DNA of 64,000 bases from positions 124,001 to 188,000 of the forward strand of contig NZ_JAOPHT010000001.1 in the NCBI RefSeq assembly GCF_025515305.1, read 5' to 3'. This document shows, in pieces, positions 25,207 to 35,388 of this stretch (its first letter is position 1; each line of letters starts with the position of its first letter). Below the pieces are notes generated by a model, which saw nothing but the letters and a program-made list of their open reading frames with translations, made no database searches and was not told where the DNA came from. Both the position numbers and the translations under genes were made by a program. Source of the stretch: Roseicyclus sediminis. GTDB taxonomy: Bacteria; Pseudomonadota; Alphaproteobacteria; Rhodobacterales; Rhodobacteraceae.

Positions 25207-25581
25207 ATGGATCGTATCATTCTTCCAGCCACCCTTTGCCTTGCCGCGGCGGCCGCCAGCGCCGACCCCGCCCTGGTGGAGGATGTGACCCTCGTCCATG
25301 GTGGAGATGATTGGACCGTCGCCGTCGCGATCCGGCATGGCGATACCGGCTGGGACGATTACGCCGACGGCTGGCGGATGGAGACGGAAGGGGGCGCCAT
25401 CATCGGCACGCGTGTCCTGCTGCACCCGCATGTCGAGGAACAGCCCTTCACCCGCTCGCTCGGCGGCGTGACGCTGCCTGCGGGCACCACCGAGGTCTTC
25501 ATCCGAACGCGGACCAGCGTGACGGGTTGGGACGATGCCGTGCATGGTCCCGTGGCGGTTCCCATCGATGCGATCGACTAG
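25207..25581 (+). CDS. Small exported protein with an AIRHGDTGWDDYADGWRM-type conserved core
   Basis: A 124-residue protein with a short signal peptide (MDRIILPATLCLAAAAASA). The mature part is a compact beta-rich domain (WTVAVAIRHGDTGWDDYADGWRM, FTRSLGGVTLPAGTTEVFIRTR) without cysteines. From memory, homologues with this GDTGWDHYAD-like core are frequent in marine Rhodobacterales, always unassigned. It follows another exported-protein gene by 58 bp. Confidence 0.75.
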   Translation: MDRIILPATLCLAAAAASADPALVEDVTLVHGGDDWTVAVAIRHGDTGWDDYADGWRMETEGGAIIGTRVLLHPHVEEQPFTRSLGGVTLPAGTTEVFIRTRTSVTGWDDAVHGPVAVPIDAID

Positions 25582-25670
25582 GCGCTGCCGCGCCCGTGCA
25601 TTGCCCAAAGGTTGCCAGATTCCCGCGATAGCATCGCCGCATTGGAAAAAACCGCGCATTGGTCATCGCC

Positions 25671-25898
25671 ATGCATCAGAATTACCGAACGAGTCGTCGC
25701 GCACCGGACGCATACGAGAAACGCCGCTGCAGCCGCTGCCGTGCCACCGGCGACGCGCCCTGCGGGGTCTGCGGCGGATCAGGCACCGTCCTGAAAGGGG
25801 CCGACATCGAGGGACGCCCGATCATGGGCCGCTGCGACGGCTGTTTCGGGCGAAAGACCGTCCGCTGCCCGACCTGCGGTGGCGAACGCTTCGTCTGA
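25671..25898 (+). CDS. Small DnaJ-type zinc-finger protein
   Basis: A 75-residue cytoplasmic protein carrying four CxxC pairs (CSRC, CGVC, CDGC, CPTC) with CxGxG-like spacing (CGVCGGSGT, CPTCGGER), as in the cysteine-rich zinc domain of DnaJ. It has no J domain and no other domain. The ATG at 25671 starts a basic MHQNYRTSRR tail; no good Shine-Dalgarno is visible. It probably binds two zinc ions; the partner is unknown. Confidence 0.75.
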   Translation: MHQNYRTSRRAPDAYEKRRCSRCRATGDAPCGVCGGSGTVLKGADIEGRPIMGRCDGCFGRKTVRCPTCGGERFV

Positions 25899-25904
25899 GC
25901 CCTC

Positions 25905-27971
25905 TCAGCGGCGCCCTTCGCGGAGCCACGCGCCCAGCATCAGAGCCGCGGCGACCAGCAGGAACAGCCAGGCCGAGACCAGCGGCGTCACGGTCACGTC
26001 CGTCGTCAGGTAAGCCTCGCGCGTCGTGAACCCGATCCAGCCGCGGCCGCTTGCGTTGCGCCCTTCCGCGACCCGGCGGATGTCGGGAAAGCCGTCCTCG
26101 AGGCGCATGACGGCGCCCGAGAACGGCTCCGTGGCCGGGATCAGGCGGTCGCCGCTCGCGATCGTCTCCTCGAATTCACGCGGGGCGGCCGGACCAAGTG
26201 CGATCACGGTTTCCAGGGTCCCGTCCGTCATTCGGTAGAGGCCCTGCTCGGCGCCCTCGATATCGGCCGTGAAACGCCCCGGCGCGGTCTCTTCCAGCGT
26301 CAGGATGCCTTCCGTCCCGTCGGGATAGGTCACGGTGACGTCGGCGGCCGTATCGGCCAGCGTCCGGCGGGTGACGCTCACGGTCTGCCCGTCCGCCCGC
26401 GCGATCAGCGCTTCCTCCTCCAGGTCCGGTTCGCCCATCATCCAGTGGGCAAGCCTGCGCAGCATTTCCAGCTGCGGCCCCCCGCCTTCATAGCCACGGT
26501 CCCAGAGCCAGGCGTGATCTGAGGCAAGCAGAGCCACGCGCCCCTCGCCCACGCGGTTCAGCATCAGAAGCGGCGCATCGTTCACCCCGGTCATCACCGT
26601 CTGGCCGCCCTGCTCGGTCAGTTCGATCTGCCGGAACCATCGGCCCCAGGGCGCGTCCGAACCCGCCAGCGGCGTATGCTCGGCCTCCAGCCCCGCGGTT
26701 ACGGGGTGCCGCTGCCCGAGATCCGAGATCGCGGGCAGGTAGGGCTGCTCGATCACGCGCGCGGTGGGGCGCCCGGGCAGGATCTCGGACAAGGGCGTCC
26801 GGTAGAGCGACGCGGCCGAGGCGAAATCCGGGCCAGCGGCCAGCAGAAGCGCGCCGCCGTTCAGGACGTATTGGCGGATGTTGTCGATATAGAGCATCGG
26901 CAGGATGCCGCGCCGCTGGTAGCGGTCGAAGATGATGAGATCGAACTCATCCACCGCTTCCATGAACAACTCTCGCGTCGGAAAGGCGATGAGCGACAGC
27001 TCGGAGACGGGCACACCGTCCTGCTTGTCCGGCGGCCGCAGGATGGTGAAGTGCACGAGGTCCACCGAGGGGTCGGACTTGAGCAGGTTCCGCCAGGTCC
27101 TCTGCCCCGGATGAGGCTCGCCCGAGACGAGGAGCACGCGCAGCCGGTCGCGGATCCCGTTGATCTGCACCACGGCGGCGTTGTTCCGGTCGGTCAGCTC
27201 TCCGTCGGCCTCGGGCACGATGAACTGGATCACGTTCTGGCCCGCATGGCTCAGCGTCAGGGGCAGGTTGAGCGTCTCGCCCACCGGCACCGTGAAGCTC
27301 TGGGGTTCGTCCCCGTCGATGGCGATGAGGATTTCCGAGCGCCCGGCAAGGTCCGTGGGCACCGCGCCCTGGTCCTCCAGCCGGAGGCGCAGCTGGAATT
27401 CCTCGCCTATGATGGCGAAGGCGGGGGCGTTCTCGATCACGAGGCGGCGGTCCCAGTCATCGGCGCGCCCGGTCAGCAGCGCATGGATCGGGGCGGGCAT
27501 GTCGGGCACGAGTTCCGCATCATGGAGCTGCCCGTCGGTCAGGAGGATTGCCCCTGCAATGCGCGCACGCGGCTCCTCCGCCATCATCCGCGTCAACTCA
27601 CCCATGAGGAGCGTTCCGGCATTGTCGGGCGCGTCGCGCACCGTGGCGGTGCGCAGCTCCATACCCAGTGCCGCGACCTCGGCCTCCAGCTCGGCCAGTG
27701 CCTCCGCCGTCTGGTCGCCCCGGTCGGAAAGCCGTTGGCTCGCGCTGTCGTCGATCACGAGAAGGACGATGTCCGAAAGTGGCTCGCGCTCCTCGTTCTG
27801 GAGAGAGGGGTTGAGCAGCGCGGCCAGCAAAACAGCGCCGGCGGCCAGCCGGAAGGGCCAGCCCGCGAGACCCCGCCAGATGGAAAGACCGACGATCAGC
27901 ACGGTGACCACCGCGAGCGCGTAGATCAGCGGGAGCGACAGGAGCGGGTCGAGAAGGATCTGGCGCGCCAT
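25905..27971 (-). CDS. Large membrane-anchored protein with a glutamine-amidotransferase-like domain (MoxR/BatA-cluster partner)
   Basis: A 688-residue protein with two N-terminal helices (about residues 10-60), a VWA-like stretch (SDIVLLVIDDSASQRLSDRG, AGAILLTDGQLHD), a region like class I glutamine amidotransferases (FDLIIFDRYQRRG, LNGGALLLAAGP, RVALLASDHAWLWDRG) and a C-terminal helix before WLREGRR. Similar proteins close MoxR-DUF58-DUF4159 operons in alphaproteobacteria. Start: ATG at 27971; a GTG two codons earlier overlaps the previous stop as GTGA and is equally possible. It is probably an inner-membrane component acting with the three genes upstream; its biochemical role is unknown. 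Confidence 0.8.
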   Translation of the reverse strand: MARQILLDPLLSLPLIYALAVVTVLIVGLSIWRGLAGWPFRLAAGAVLLAALLNPSLQNEEREPLSDIVLLVIDDSASQRLSDRGDQTAEALAELEAEVAALGMELRTATVRDAPDNAGTLLMGELTRMMAEEPRARIAGAILLTDGQLHDAELVPDMPAPIHALLTGRADDWDRRLVIENAPAFAIIGEEFQLRLRLEDQGAVPTDLAGRSEILIAIDGDEPQSFTVPVGETLNLPLTLSHAGQNVIQFIVPEADGELTDRNNAAVVQINGIRDRLRVLLVSGEPHPGQRTWRNLLKSDPSVDLVHFTILRPPDKQDGVPVSELSLIAFPTRELFMEAVDEFDLIIFDRYQRRGILPMLYIDNIRQYVLNGGALLLAAGPDFASAASLYRTPLSEILPGRPTARVIEQPYLPAISDLGQRHPVTAGLEAEHTPLAGSDAPWGRWFRQIELTEQGGQTVMTGVNDAPLLMLNRVGEGRVALLASDHAWLWDRGYEGGGPQLEMLRRLAHWMMGEPDLEEEALIARADGQTVSVTRRTLADTAADVTVTYPDGTEGILTLEETAPGRFTADIEGAEQGLYRMTDGTLETVIALGPAAPREFEETIASGDRLIPATEPFSGAVMRLEDGFPDIRRVAEGRNASGRGWIGFTTREAYLTTDVTVTPLVSAWLFLLVAAALMLGAWLREGRR

Positions 27972-27973
27972 CG

Positions 27974-30757
27974 TCACTGCCCCAACCGTTCGAGAAGCGC
28001 CGGCACATGCACCTGGTCGGACTTGTAGTTGCCCGACAGCACATGCATCACGAGGTTCACCCCGAAGCGGAGCGCGATCTCGCGCTGGCGGTCGCCGGTC
28101 ATGCCGCGCCCCACGGGCAGAAGCGGACGGCCACTCTCGTCCACCGCCCAGGCCGCGGCCCAGTCGTTGCCACCGATCAGCACCGGCGTCACCCCGTCAT
28201 TGAGGTTGCGGAACGGCATCCCCTCGATCTGTTCGGCATCGGGCGGCGCGGCCTCGACCCAGACGTCGCGGCTGATGTGGCGGCCGGGGAAGTCCTGCAG
28301 CAGGTAGAAGGTCCGCGTCAGCACGTGGTCCGGTGGAATCGGCTCCAGCGGCGGGATATCGAGCGGCGCGGCCAGCAGGCGCAGACGGCGGCCCTCCGGT
28401 GTGCCAGAGCCGAAGCCGCCGACATTGGCGTCGCGCGTGTCGAAGACGATCATGCCGCCCGAACGCAGGTAGTCGTTGAGCCGCCTGTATGCCTCGGTCG
28501 ATGGCATCGGCTGGTTCACGGAAACCGGCCAGTAGAGCATCGGGAAGAACGCAAGCTCGTCGGTCTCGAGGTTCACGCCGATGGGCGGCGCGGGCTCCAC
28601 CGAGGTGCGCGACCAGAGCGTGTTGCTGAGGCCCTGAAGACCGGCCCTCGATATGCGGTCGAGCTCGGCGTCGCCCGTCACCACATAGGCGAGCGTCACC
28701 TCCGTCGTGGCCAGAAGCGCCAGTTCGTCTTCGGGCGAAAGGCTGGCGGGATCGCTTTCCTGCGCGGAGGCCGGCTGCGGCGTCGCCAGAAGGCTCGCGG
28801 CGAGAACGATCGCCGCGGCGCGGCCGAGCGCACCCGAAAGCCGCCCGGCCAGCCAGAGCGCGGCGATGGCGTCGACCAGCAGAAGCGCCAGCGCCCCGGC
28901 GAGGAAGGCCGCCATCAGGTCCGTCGGCTCGACGACGGCCATGCCCTCGACCGGGATCGCGGCGGGCCAGACGGCGGGGGTCAGAACGGTGTCTGCCGTC
29001 ATCACGTTGCGGGCCAATCGCTGTGCGCCACCCGCATACAGGCCCGGAAGCAGATCGGCGGAGAGCGGCGCCTCGACGAGCCTGTCGCCGGGCACGCCGG
29101 GACGGATGCCCGCGTCGCGCAATGTGCCGAAGCCGTCGAGCACGTCCTCGGGCACCCAAATGACGCCCTCCACGTCAGCGGCATCGGGCGTGGCCGGGCG
29201 CGTCGAGACGGCCAGACGCTCGAGCATCTGCACGAAGAGACCGGACAGCGGCAGCGTCGACCACTCGGCGTTGGCGGTGACATGGAACAGCACGACGCTC
29301 CCCTGCCCGAGCGGGGCGCGGGTGACGAGCGGCGTTCCGTCGGTCAGCGAGGCGATGGTGCGCTCGGACAGCTGCGGATCGGGCTGCGCCATGACCTGGC
29401 TCGTCACCGTCACGTCCTCGGGGATGGCGAGACCGGCGAAAGGCGAACCTTCCTCGAAGGGGCGCAGCTGTTTCGGCTCACCCCAGGACATCGCGCCACC
29501 CACGCTGCGCCCGCCCGCCCGAAGGCGAACCGGCATGAGCGGTCCGGCACTGTCCCGGGCCACGTCAGACGCGGCCAGCCGGGGCCCGGCGAAGCGCACG
29601 AGGAGCCCGCCTGTCTCGACCCACTCGATGAGCGCCGCTTCCTCGTCGGGCGAGAGCGTCGCGACATCTGCGAGGATCACGGCGTCGGGGCTGGCGAGCA
29701 GCATGTCGCTCAGCCCGCCTTCCATGAGGTCCGCCGTCGGGGCGAGTGCCTGGCGAAGGTAGTGGAGCGGCGACAGCAGCGCTTGTGCCTCGCCCTCTCC
29801 ATGCGCATCGATCAGGGCGACCTCCCGGCGCTGCAACGCGTCGTCGGTCAGCGCCACGGCCCCGGCCGAGCGCTCGCCGGCGACCTCGAAACGGGTGATC
29901 CGGTTGCGCAGTTCGGGGGGCAGGTCGAAGACGGCCTCGGTCGTCGCCTCGCCCGCGGGGAAGGCCACGACCTCGCGCGCGAGATCGCGCGGGATGCCCG
30001 CCGGGTCGAGGCCATGGGCGACCACGGTCACTTCACGCGGGGCCGTTCCACCCTGCCGCTGGAGCGGCGTCCGGATCGTCCCGTCCTCGAAGCGTGGCGG
30101 CCCGAGCGCGATGACATCGCGCGCGCCCTGGAAAACGGATACCGGACCGATCGCTTCGAACGCGTCGAGCAGGTCGCCGCGCCCCGCATGCTCCAGCCCG
30201 TCGGAGACCCAGAATACGGCCGCCTCCGTGTCGAGCGTCTCGGCCCACTGGGCGGCGGCGGCGAAATCGGGCGCGTAGGGCGCGGGCTGCAGCGACGGCA
30301 GGCGCGGGGTCCAGGCATTGGCTGACTGGAAGGAAATCTCACCGCCCGGCAGGTCGGTCAACGCCACGAGCGCCACCGGGCGCCCCGCCCGGCCCGCTTC
30401 GTCGAGCAGGATTTCCACCCGCTCGATCCGCGCGGACCAGTCCCGTGCCGAGGCCCAGGACGCATCCATCACGATCAGGAGCGGCCCGTCTCCCGCGCGC
30501 TCGGCCTGCGGGTTCAGCACCGGGCCCGCGAAACCGATGATCGCCGCGGCGACCGCGAGCATGCGGAGCAGGAGGAGCCACCAGGGCGTCTTGTCCGTCT
30601 GGCTGTCATCGTCGCGCAGACCGAGGAGAAGAGCCACGCCCGGGAACCGGCGGCGGATCGGGGCCGGGGGCACGGCGCGCAGCAGCCACCACAGGATCGG
30701 CAGGGCGACGAGCGCGACCAGAAGAAGCGGCGTGCTGAAGGCAAGGTTCGCGATCAT
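27974..30757 (-). CDS. DUF4159-domain membrane protein with BatA-like N-terminus
   Basis: A 927-residue protein. Two N-terminal helices (about residues 8-25 and 58-80) with an RRFPGVALLL linker form the BatA/aerotolerance N-terminal domain. A degenerate VWA-like region (LLIVMDASWASARDWSARI) follows, then a helical pair near residues 635-685. DUF4159 fills the last 210 residues (LAFFPMLYWPVS, GGMIVFDTRDAN, HVLTRTFYLLQDFPGR, RFGVNLVMHVLSGNYKSDQVH). The VWA metal motif DxSxS reads DASWA, so metal binding is doubtful. It overlaps the next gene by four bases if that gene starts at GTG. Confidence 0.88.
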   Translation of the reverse strand: MIANLAFSTPLLLVALVALPILWWLLRAVPPAPIRRRFPGVALLLGLRDDDSQTDKTPWWLLLLRMLAVAAAIIGFAGPVLNPQAERAGDGPLLIVMDASWASARDWSARIERVEILLDEAGRAGRPVALVALTDLPGGEISFQSANAWTPRLPSLQPAPYAPDFAAAAQWAETLDTEAAVFWVSDGLEHAGRGDLLDAFEAIGPVSVFQGARDVIALGPPRFEDGTIRTPLQRQGGTAPREVTVVAHGLDPAGIPRDLAREVVAFPAGEATTEAVFDLPPELRNRITRFEVAGERSAGAVALTDDALQRREVALIDAHGEGEAQALLSPLHYLRQALAPTADLMEGGLSDMLLASPDAVILADVATLSPDEEAALIEWVETGGLLVRFAGPRLAASDVARDSAGPLMPVRLRAGGRSVGGAMSWGEPKQLRPFEEGSPFAGLAIPEDVTVTSQVMAQPDPQLSERTIASLTDGTPLVTRAPLGQGSVVLFHVTANAEWSTLPLSGLFVQMLERLAVSTRPATPDAADVEGVIWVPEDVLDGFGTLRDAGIRPGVPGDRLVEAPLSADLLPGLYAGGAQRLARNVMTADTVLTPAVWPAAIPVEGMAVVEPTDLMAAFLAGALALLLVDAIAALWLAGRLSGALGRAAAIVLAASLLATPQPASAQESDPASLSPEDELALLATTEVTLAYVVTGDAELDRISRAGLQGLSNTLWSRTSVEPAPPIGVNLETDELAFFPMLYWPVSVNQPMPSTEAYRRLNDYLRSGGMIVFDTRDANVGGFGSGTPEGRRLRLLAAPLDIPPLEPIPPDHVLTRTFYLLQDFPGRHISRDVWVEAAPPDAEQIEGMPFRNLNDGVTPVLIGGNDWAAAWAVDESGRPLLPVGRGMTGDRQREIALRFGVNLVMHVLSGNYKSDQVHVPALLERLGQ

Positions 30758-30818
30758 CGCAGGCCCTCACCACGCTGGCATGGTTTCATCGGCGAAACCC
30801 GCGTTTTCCGGCACCCCG

Positions 30819-31708
30819 TCATGACCGCACCTTCTGGAGCGCGCCGTAGAGCCAAAGGAGCGACGGTTCCGCCGGCTGGTCGGTGTGGTGCACGTGAAAG
30901 CGCCAGCCGGTGCGCCGCGCAGCCTGGGCCAGGCGGTCCTTCCGTTCGGCCAGCCGTGCCAGATATTCCTCGCGCAGGGATTTCGCCTTCAGCGTCTCGA
31001 AGCGGATCGCGCCCGACATCGATTCGAAGACCGTGCGCCCGTCATAGGGAAACGCCTCCTCGTCGGGATCGAGTACCTGCACGAGCGCTCCCTTCACGCC
31101 CCGATCGGCGGCGCGGCCCAGCACCTGCTCGATCGGCGTCGGGTCGCCGAGGAAATCCGAGAAGAACACGGCGCGGCTTCCTACCGGAAGAACCCTCGGC
31201 CGGGGCGCGCCGTAGTCGCCTTCCTCGTGGCCGTCCATCAGCGCCTGCGCCATGCGCAGAAGCTGCGCACGTCCGCCGCGCGGAGGCTCGTTCAGATGCG
31301 TCAGGCCGACCCGTTCGCCGCCGTGCACCGCGAGGATCGAGATCGCCATGGCCAGCGTCTGCGCACGGCGCAGCTTCGAGGGCCGTTTCGAAGACCCGGT
31401 GAAGGTCATCGAGGCGGCGTCGTCCACGCCGATCATGACCGACTGCGCCGCCTGCCATTCGGTCTGGCGCACGAAATGCCCGTCCGACCGGGCCGAACGG
31501 CGCCAGTCGATGGCGCGCAGGGCGTCGCCGGCCTCGGCCGGGCGGTATTGCCAGAACTCGTCGCCCGTGCCCGCACGCTTGCGCCCGTGGGTGCCCAAGA
31601 GCACCGTCGAGCTCAGATGCTGCGCATCCGCCATCAGGGCCGGCAGCGCCGCCGCTAGGGTCTCGGACCGCGAGCGAAGCGTTTCGGGCGTATGGAGCGC
31701 GGACTGGC

Positions 31709-31712
<4 letters not shown>
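30819..31712 (-). CDS. DUF58 protein
   Basis: A 297-residue cytoplasmic protein of the DUF58 family, which are VWA-like partners of MoxR ATPases. The family core is clear: GRKRAGTGDEFWQYRPAEAGDALRAIDWRRSARSD-type segment around residues 44-78, followed by a VWA-like fold (MIGVDDAASMTF for MIDAS, AVFFSDFL). Its ATG overlaps the stop of the MoxR gene by four bases (ATGA), so the two are translationally coupled. Confidence 0.92.
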
Positions 31713-32716
<1,004 letters not shown>

Positions 32717-32818
32717 GGCAAAGCTCCGCATGATGCATATCTAGTATCAGGTAACAGACCTATTCCGCCGACCACAAATGGCAAAAGGCCACCCTGCAGA
32801 AATGAGGGACACATCATC

Positions 32819-33415
32819 GTGACGGACCGAGCCAAAGCCGCCCCAACCCCTGGCGCCGACAGCCTGATCTCAGCCGCGCGCACCGCTGAGAAAGCGGGGA
32901 AACTTCCGCCCGTTCACCTTTGGGACCCGCCGTTCTGCGGCGATATCGACATGGAGATCCGGCGCGACGGCACATGGTTCCACGAAGGCACCCCGATCGG
33001 CCGCAAGCCGCTTGTGCGGCTTTTTTCAACGATCCTGAAACGCGAGGGGGATGCCTATTTCCTCGTCACGCCGGTGGAGAAGGTGGGGATTCGCGTGGAG
33101 GACGCCCCCTTTGTCGCCGTCGATCTGGAGGCCCGGGGCGCCGGCCCGGACCAGGTCGTCACCTTCACCACGAATGTCGGCGACGTCGTCGTGGCCGACC
33201 GGGATCACGCCATCCGCGTCGTCCGCGACGACAGCGGCGAGCCCAGTCCCTATGTCCACGTGCGTGCCGGGCTGGAGGCCCTCATCGACCGCAAGAACTT
33301 CTATCGGCTCGTCGACCTAGGCGAGGCTCACAAGGTCGGCGGCACCGACTGGTTCGGTGTCTGGTCGGCCGGAGAATTCTTTCCGATCATCCCCGTCGCC
33401 GAGCTGCAGGTCTGA
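32819..33415 (+). CDS. DUF1285 protein
   Basis: A 198-residue soluble protein of the DUF1285 family (PPVHLWDPPFCGDIDMEIRRDGTW, FHEGTPIGRKPLVRLFSTILKREGD, YVHVRAGLEALIDRKNFYRLVD, WFGVWSAGEFFPI). The start is the GTG at 32819, preceded by GAGGGA at nine bases; an open frame extends far upstream into the MoxR gene on the other strand, but that is shadow sequence. It stands divergently from the MoxR-DUF58 operon, a neighbourhood I recall in other Rhodobacterales, which suggests a shared process. Confidence 0.85.
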   Translation: MTDRAKAAPTPGADSLISAARTAEKAGKLPPVHLWDPPFCGDIDMEIRRDGTWFHEGTPIGRKPLVRLFSTILKREGDAYFLVTPVEKVGIRVEDAPFVAVDLEARGAGPDQVVTFTTNVGDVVVADRDHAIRVVRDDSGEPSPYVHVRAGLEALIDRKNFYRLVDLGEAHKVGGTDWFGVWSAGEFFPIIPVAELQV

Positions 33416-33439
33416 GACCGCACCCGCGCGGACGCCGGC

Positions 33440-34096
33440 TCAGTTGGCTTCGGCCTGGGCCAGTTCGCGGCTCGCGGCGGCGGCGGCCTGCGCGTTCAGA
33501 AGCTCGTAGTTGTCGTCGGAATCATCGTCATAGACGCGGCTTTCCCGAACGCCCGGTATCTGCGAGAACTGCTGCATCGTGCGGGTCGGGAACAGGTTGC
33601 GCGACATCGACTGGAACCCCGGCGTGCGCATCAGAACCGACGACACGGCCGCCGAGCACTGGGCCGACGGAACCGGGCCATAGGCCTCCACCGCCTCGAT
33701 GAGGGCGACGGCCTGGCCGGGGGTGATATCCACCTCCTGCACGACGACGTGATAGGTCTCGCGGGCGTGATAATCGATGTAGAACCCGTAAAGCGTCGGC
33801 GTCATCCCGTAGATGACGTCGTTGCGCTCGGGGGCGAGCGGGTGCCGCCAGCTGCCGGCCGGATCGAACAGGACGCGCTCGGGTCCGTCGATCAGCAGAG
33901 CCGAATGGCCGCCCGAACCATTCCGGTTCGATATCATCGTCAGCAGCGTGACCCGGGCCGGTCCGTCGGGCACGTAGCGCGCCTGCGACACGGCCTCGTC
34001 GGGGGCCCACACGGGCTCGGCCGCGCAGGCACCGAGAACGGCCACGAGGCCGATCGCGGCGAGGGGCCGGATCATGCGGCGGAACACGGCTCGCAT
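33440..34096 (-). CDS. Lipoprotein of unknown function
   Basis: A 218-residue protein with a lipoprotein signal peptide: basic MRAVFRRMIR, a hydrophobic core and the lipobox LGAC (Cys24). It is therefore predicted to be diacylated and further acylated by Lnt. The mature domain has YGMTPTLYGFYIDYHARETYHVVVQEVDI and ends in an alanine-rich helix. PSAQCSAAV suggests a buried cysteine. Another ATG at codon 8 is possible, but the first gives a normal basic n-region. It converges with the DUF1285 gene. Confidence 0.8.
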   Translation of the reverse strand: MRAVFRRMIRPLAAIGLVAVLGACAAEPVWAPDEAVSQARYVPDGPARVTLLTMISNRNGSGGHSALLIDGPERVLFDPAGSWRHPLAPERNDVIYGMTPTLYGFYIDYHARETYHVVVQEVDITPGQAVALIEAVEAYGPVPSAQCSAAVSSVLMRTPGFQSMSRNLFPTRTMQQFSQIPGVRESRVYDDDSDDNYELLNAQAAAAASRELAQAEAN

Positions 34097-34107
34097 CCGC
34101 CCGCGCC

Positions 34108-34248
34108 TCAGGTGGCGAAAATGGCGAGGAACAGGATGATCAGGATGCAGACGATCGCGATGTTGACCGTCCAGCGCATGAACCCGAAAAAGGTCTTTTC
34201 CTGCTGGCTGATGTCCATCTCGCCGCGCTTGTAGTCGTTATCGGCCAT
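34108..34248 (-). CDS. aa3-type cytochrome c oxidase subunit IV
   Basis: A 46-residue single-helix protein: MADNDYKRGEMDISQQEKTF at the N-terminus, FGFMRWTVN, then one membrane helix to IFAT. It matches the small alphaproteobacterial cytochrome oxidase subunit IV (Paracoccus/Rhodobacter type), whose hallmark is the Y-K-x-G-x-M-D-I-x-x-Q-E-K-T-F stretch. It sits alone, not beside other cox genes. The ATG is at 34248; the upstream GGGAGCGAACCC supplies the ribosome binding site. Confidence 0.9.
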   Translation of the reverse strand: MADNDYKRGEMDISQQEKTFFGFMRWTVNIAIVCILIILFLAIFAT

Positions 34249-34347
34249 GGGTTCGCTCCCTTGGGGTGTCCTGTCTGTCGGATGCTGCGATAGCCGATTT
34301 GGCGTGGCCTGTCAGCCCTGAGGACGGTCCTGCGGTGCGGCGCGGTG

Positions 34348-35388
34348 TCAGGGGTGTGGCCGATCGGATGCAAGCGACCAGAGCCAAGCGCCGTCCTGCC
34401 GCCTGATCCGGGTGACCTCGCCCCGGTTCAGGAGGTGGTTGAGGTGGGCCACGGCCTCCACCAACGCGAGCCCGTATGTCCCCTCGTCGATCTCGCGCTT
34501 GTAAAGCGGCGCAAAGCACTCGGCCGCCGTGTGCGCGCCATGCGCGAGATGCCTGCGCAACCGGTCGAGCGCGCCTTCGTGATTCTCGATCATCTGGCGA
34601 AGCCGGTCGGGCAGACCCGTGAACGGCAACTTGTGTCCGGGCAGGATGAGCTGGCGCTCGGTGGCGAAGGGCCGAAGCCGCTGACAGGCCGTGATCCAGT
34701 CGGCGACGGGGTCGGCCATCGGCTCGGTCGCGTAGACACCGAGATTGGGGGAGATCGACGGCAGAAGCTGATCGCCGCCGATGACGATATCCCCGTCATG
34801 GGACCAGAGCGTCGCGTGGTCCGGGGCATGGCCGTGGCCGAAACGGATGGTCCAGTCGCGCCCCGCCAGCCGAAGGACCTGACCCTCCTCGAGCCGGGTG
34901 AAGCCCAGAGGCATGGGCGCCACGATGTCCGCGAAGTTGAACGGCCGCTCGGCCCGCCGTTTCTCGAGGAGGTCGGGCACCATTCCCGCGCCCTGCCAGA
35001 AGGCGATCTGCTCGGGTGTCGCGACCGTCTGCACGTCGAGCGTCAGCATGCGCGCAAAGAGCCACGCCGTCCGCGTCATCAGAAGCTCGGCCCCCTGCGC
35101 CTGGAACCAGCCGGCGAGGCCCACGTGGTCGGGATGGTGATGGGTCACGAGGACACGGACGACCGGATGGCCGGCAAGCGGCCCGGCCAGCGCCGCCTCC
35201 CAGGCTTCACGGCAGCGGCGGGCATTCACGCCGGTATCGACCAGCGTCCAGCCATCCACATCCCGGAGCGCGTAGACGTTCACATGGTTGATCGCCATCG
35301 GTAGCGGAAGACGCAGCCAGAGAATGTCGGGCGCGACCTCGACGGCCGACCCCGGCGCGGGATGGGTTTCGTGCGGGTAGGAAATCAT
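34348..35388 (-). CDS. Metallo-beta-lactamase-fold hydrolase
   Basis: A 346-residue cytoplasmic hydrolase. Metal ligands are visible: HxHxDH as HHHPDH with His83, His85, Asp87 and His88, a later PDHATLW histidine, Asp206 in GGDQLLP, and His252 in PGHKLP. A C-terminal winged-helix-like part follows, as in LACTB2/glyoxalase II-like enzymes. Its ATG overlaps the stop of the acyl-CoA dehydrogenase gene by four bases, so it probably hydrolyses a thioester or related product of that pathway, an inference only. Confidence 0.9.
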   Translation of the reverse strand: MISYPHETHPAPGSAVEVAPDILWLRLPLPMAINHVNVYALRDVDGWTLVDTGVNARRCREAWEAALAGPLAGHPVVRVLVTHHHPDHVGLAGWFQAQGAELLMTRTAWLFARMLTLDVQTVATPEQIAFWQGAGMVPDLLEKRRAERPFNFADIVAPMPLGFTRLEEGQVLRLAGRDWTIRFGHGHAPDHATLWSHDGDIVIGGDQLLPSISPNLGVYATEPMADPVADWITACQRLRPFATERQLILPGHKLPFTGLPDRLRQMIENHEGALDRLRRHLAHGAHTAAECFAPLYKREIDEGTYGLALVEAVAHLNHLLNRGEVTRIRRQDGAWLWSLASDRPHP

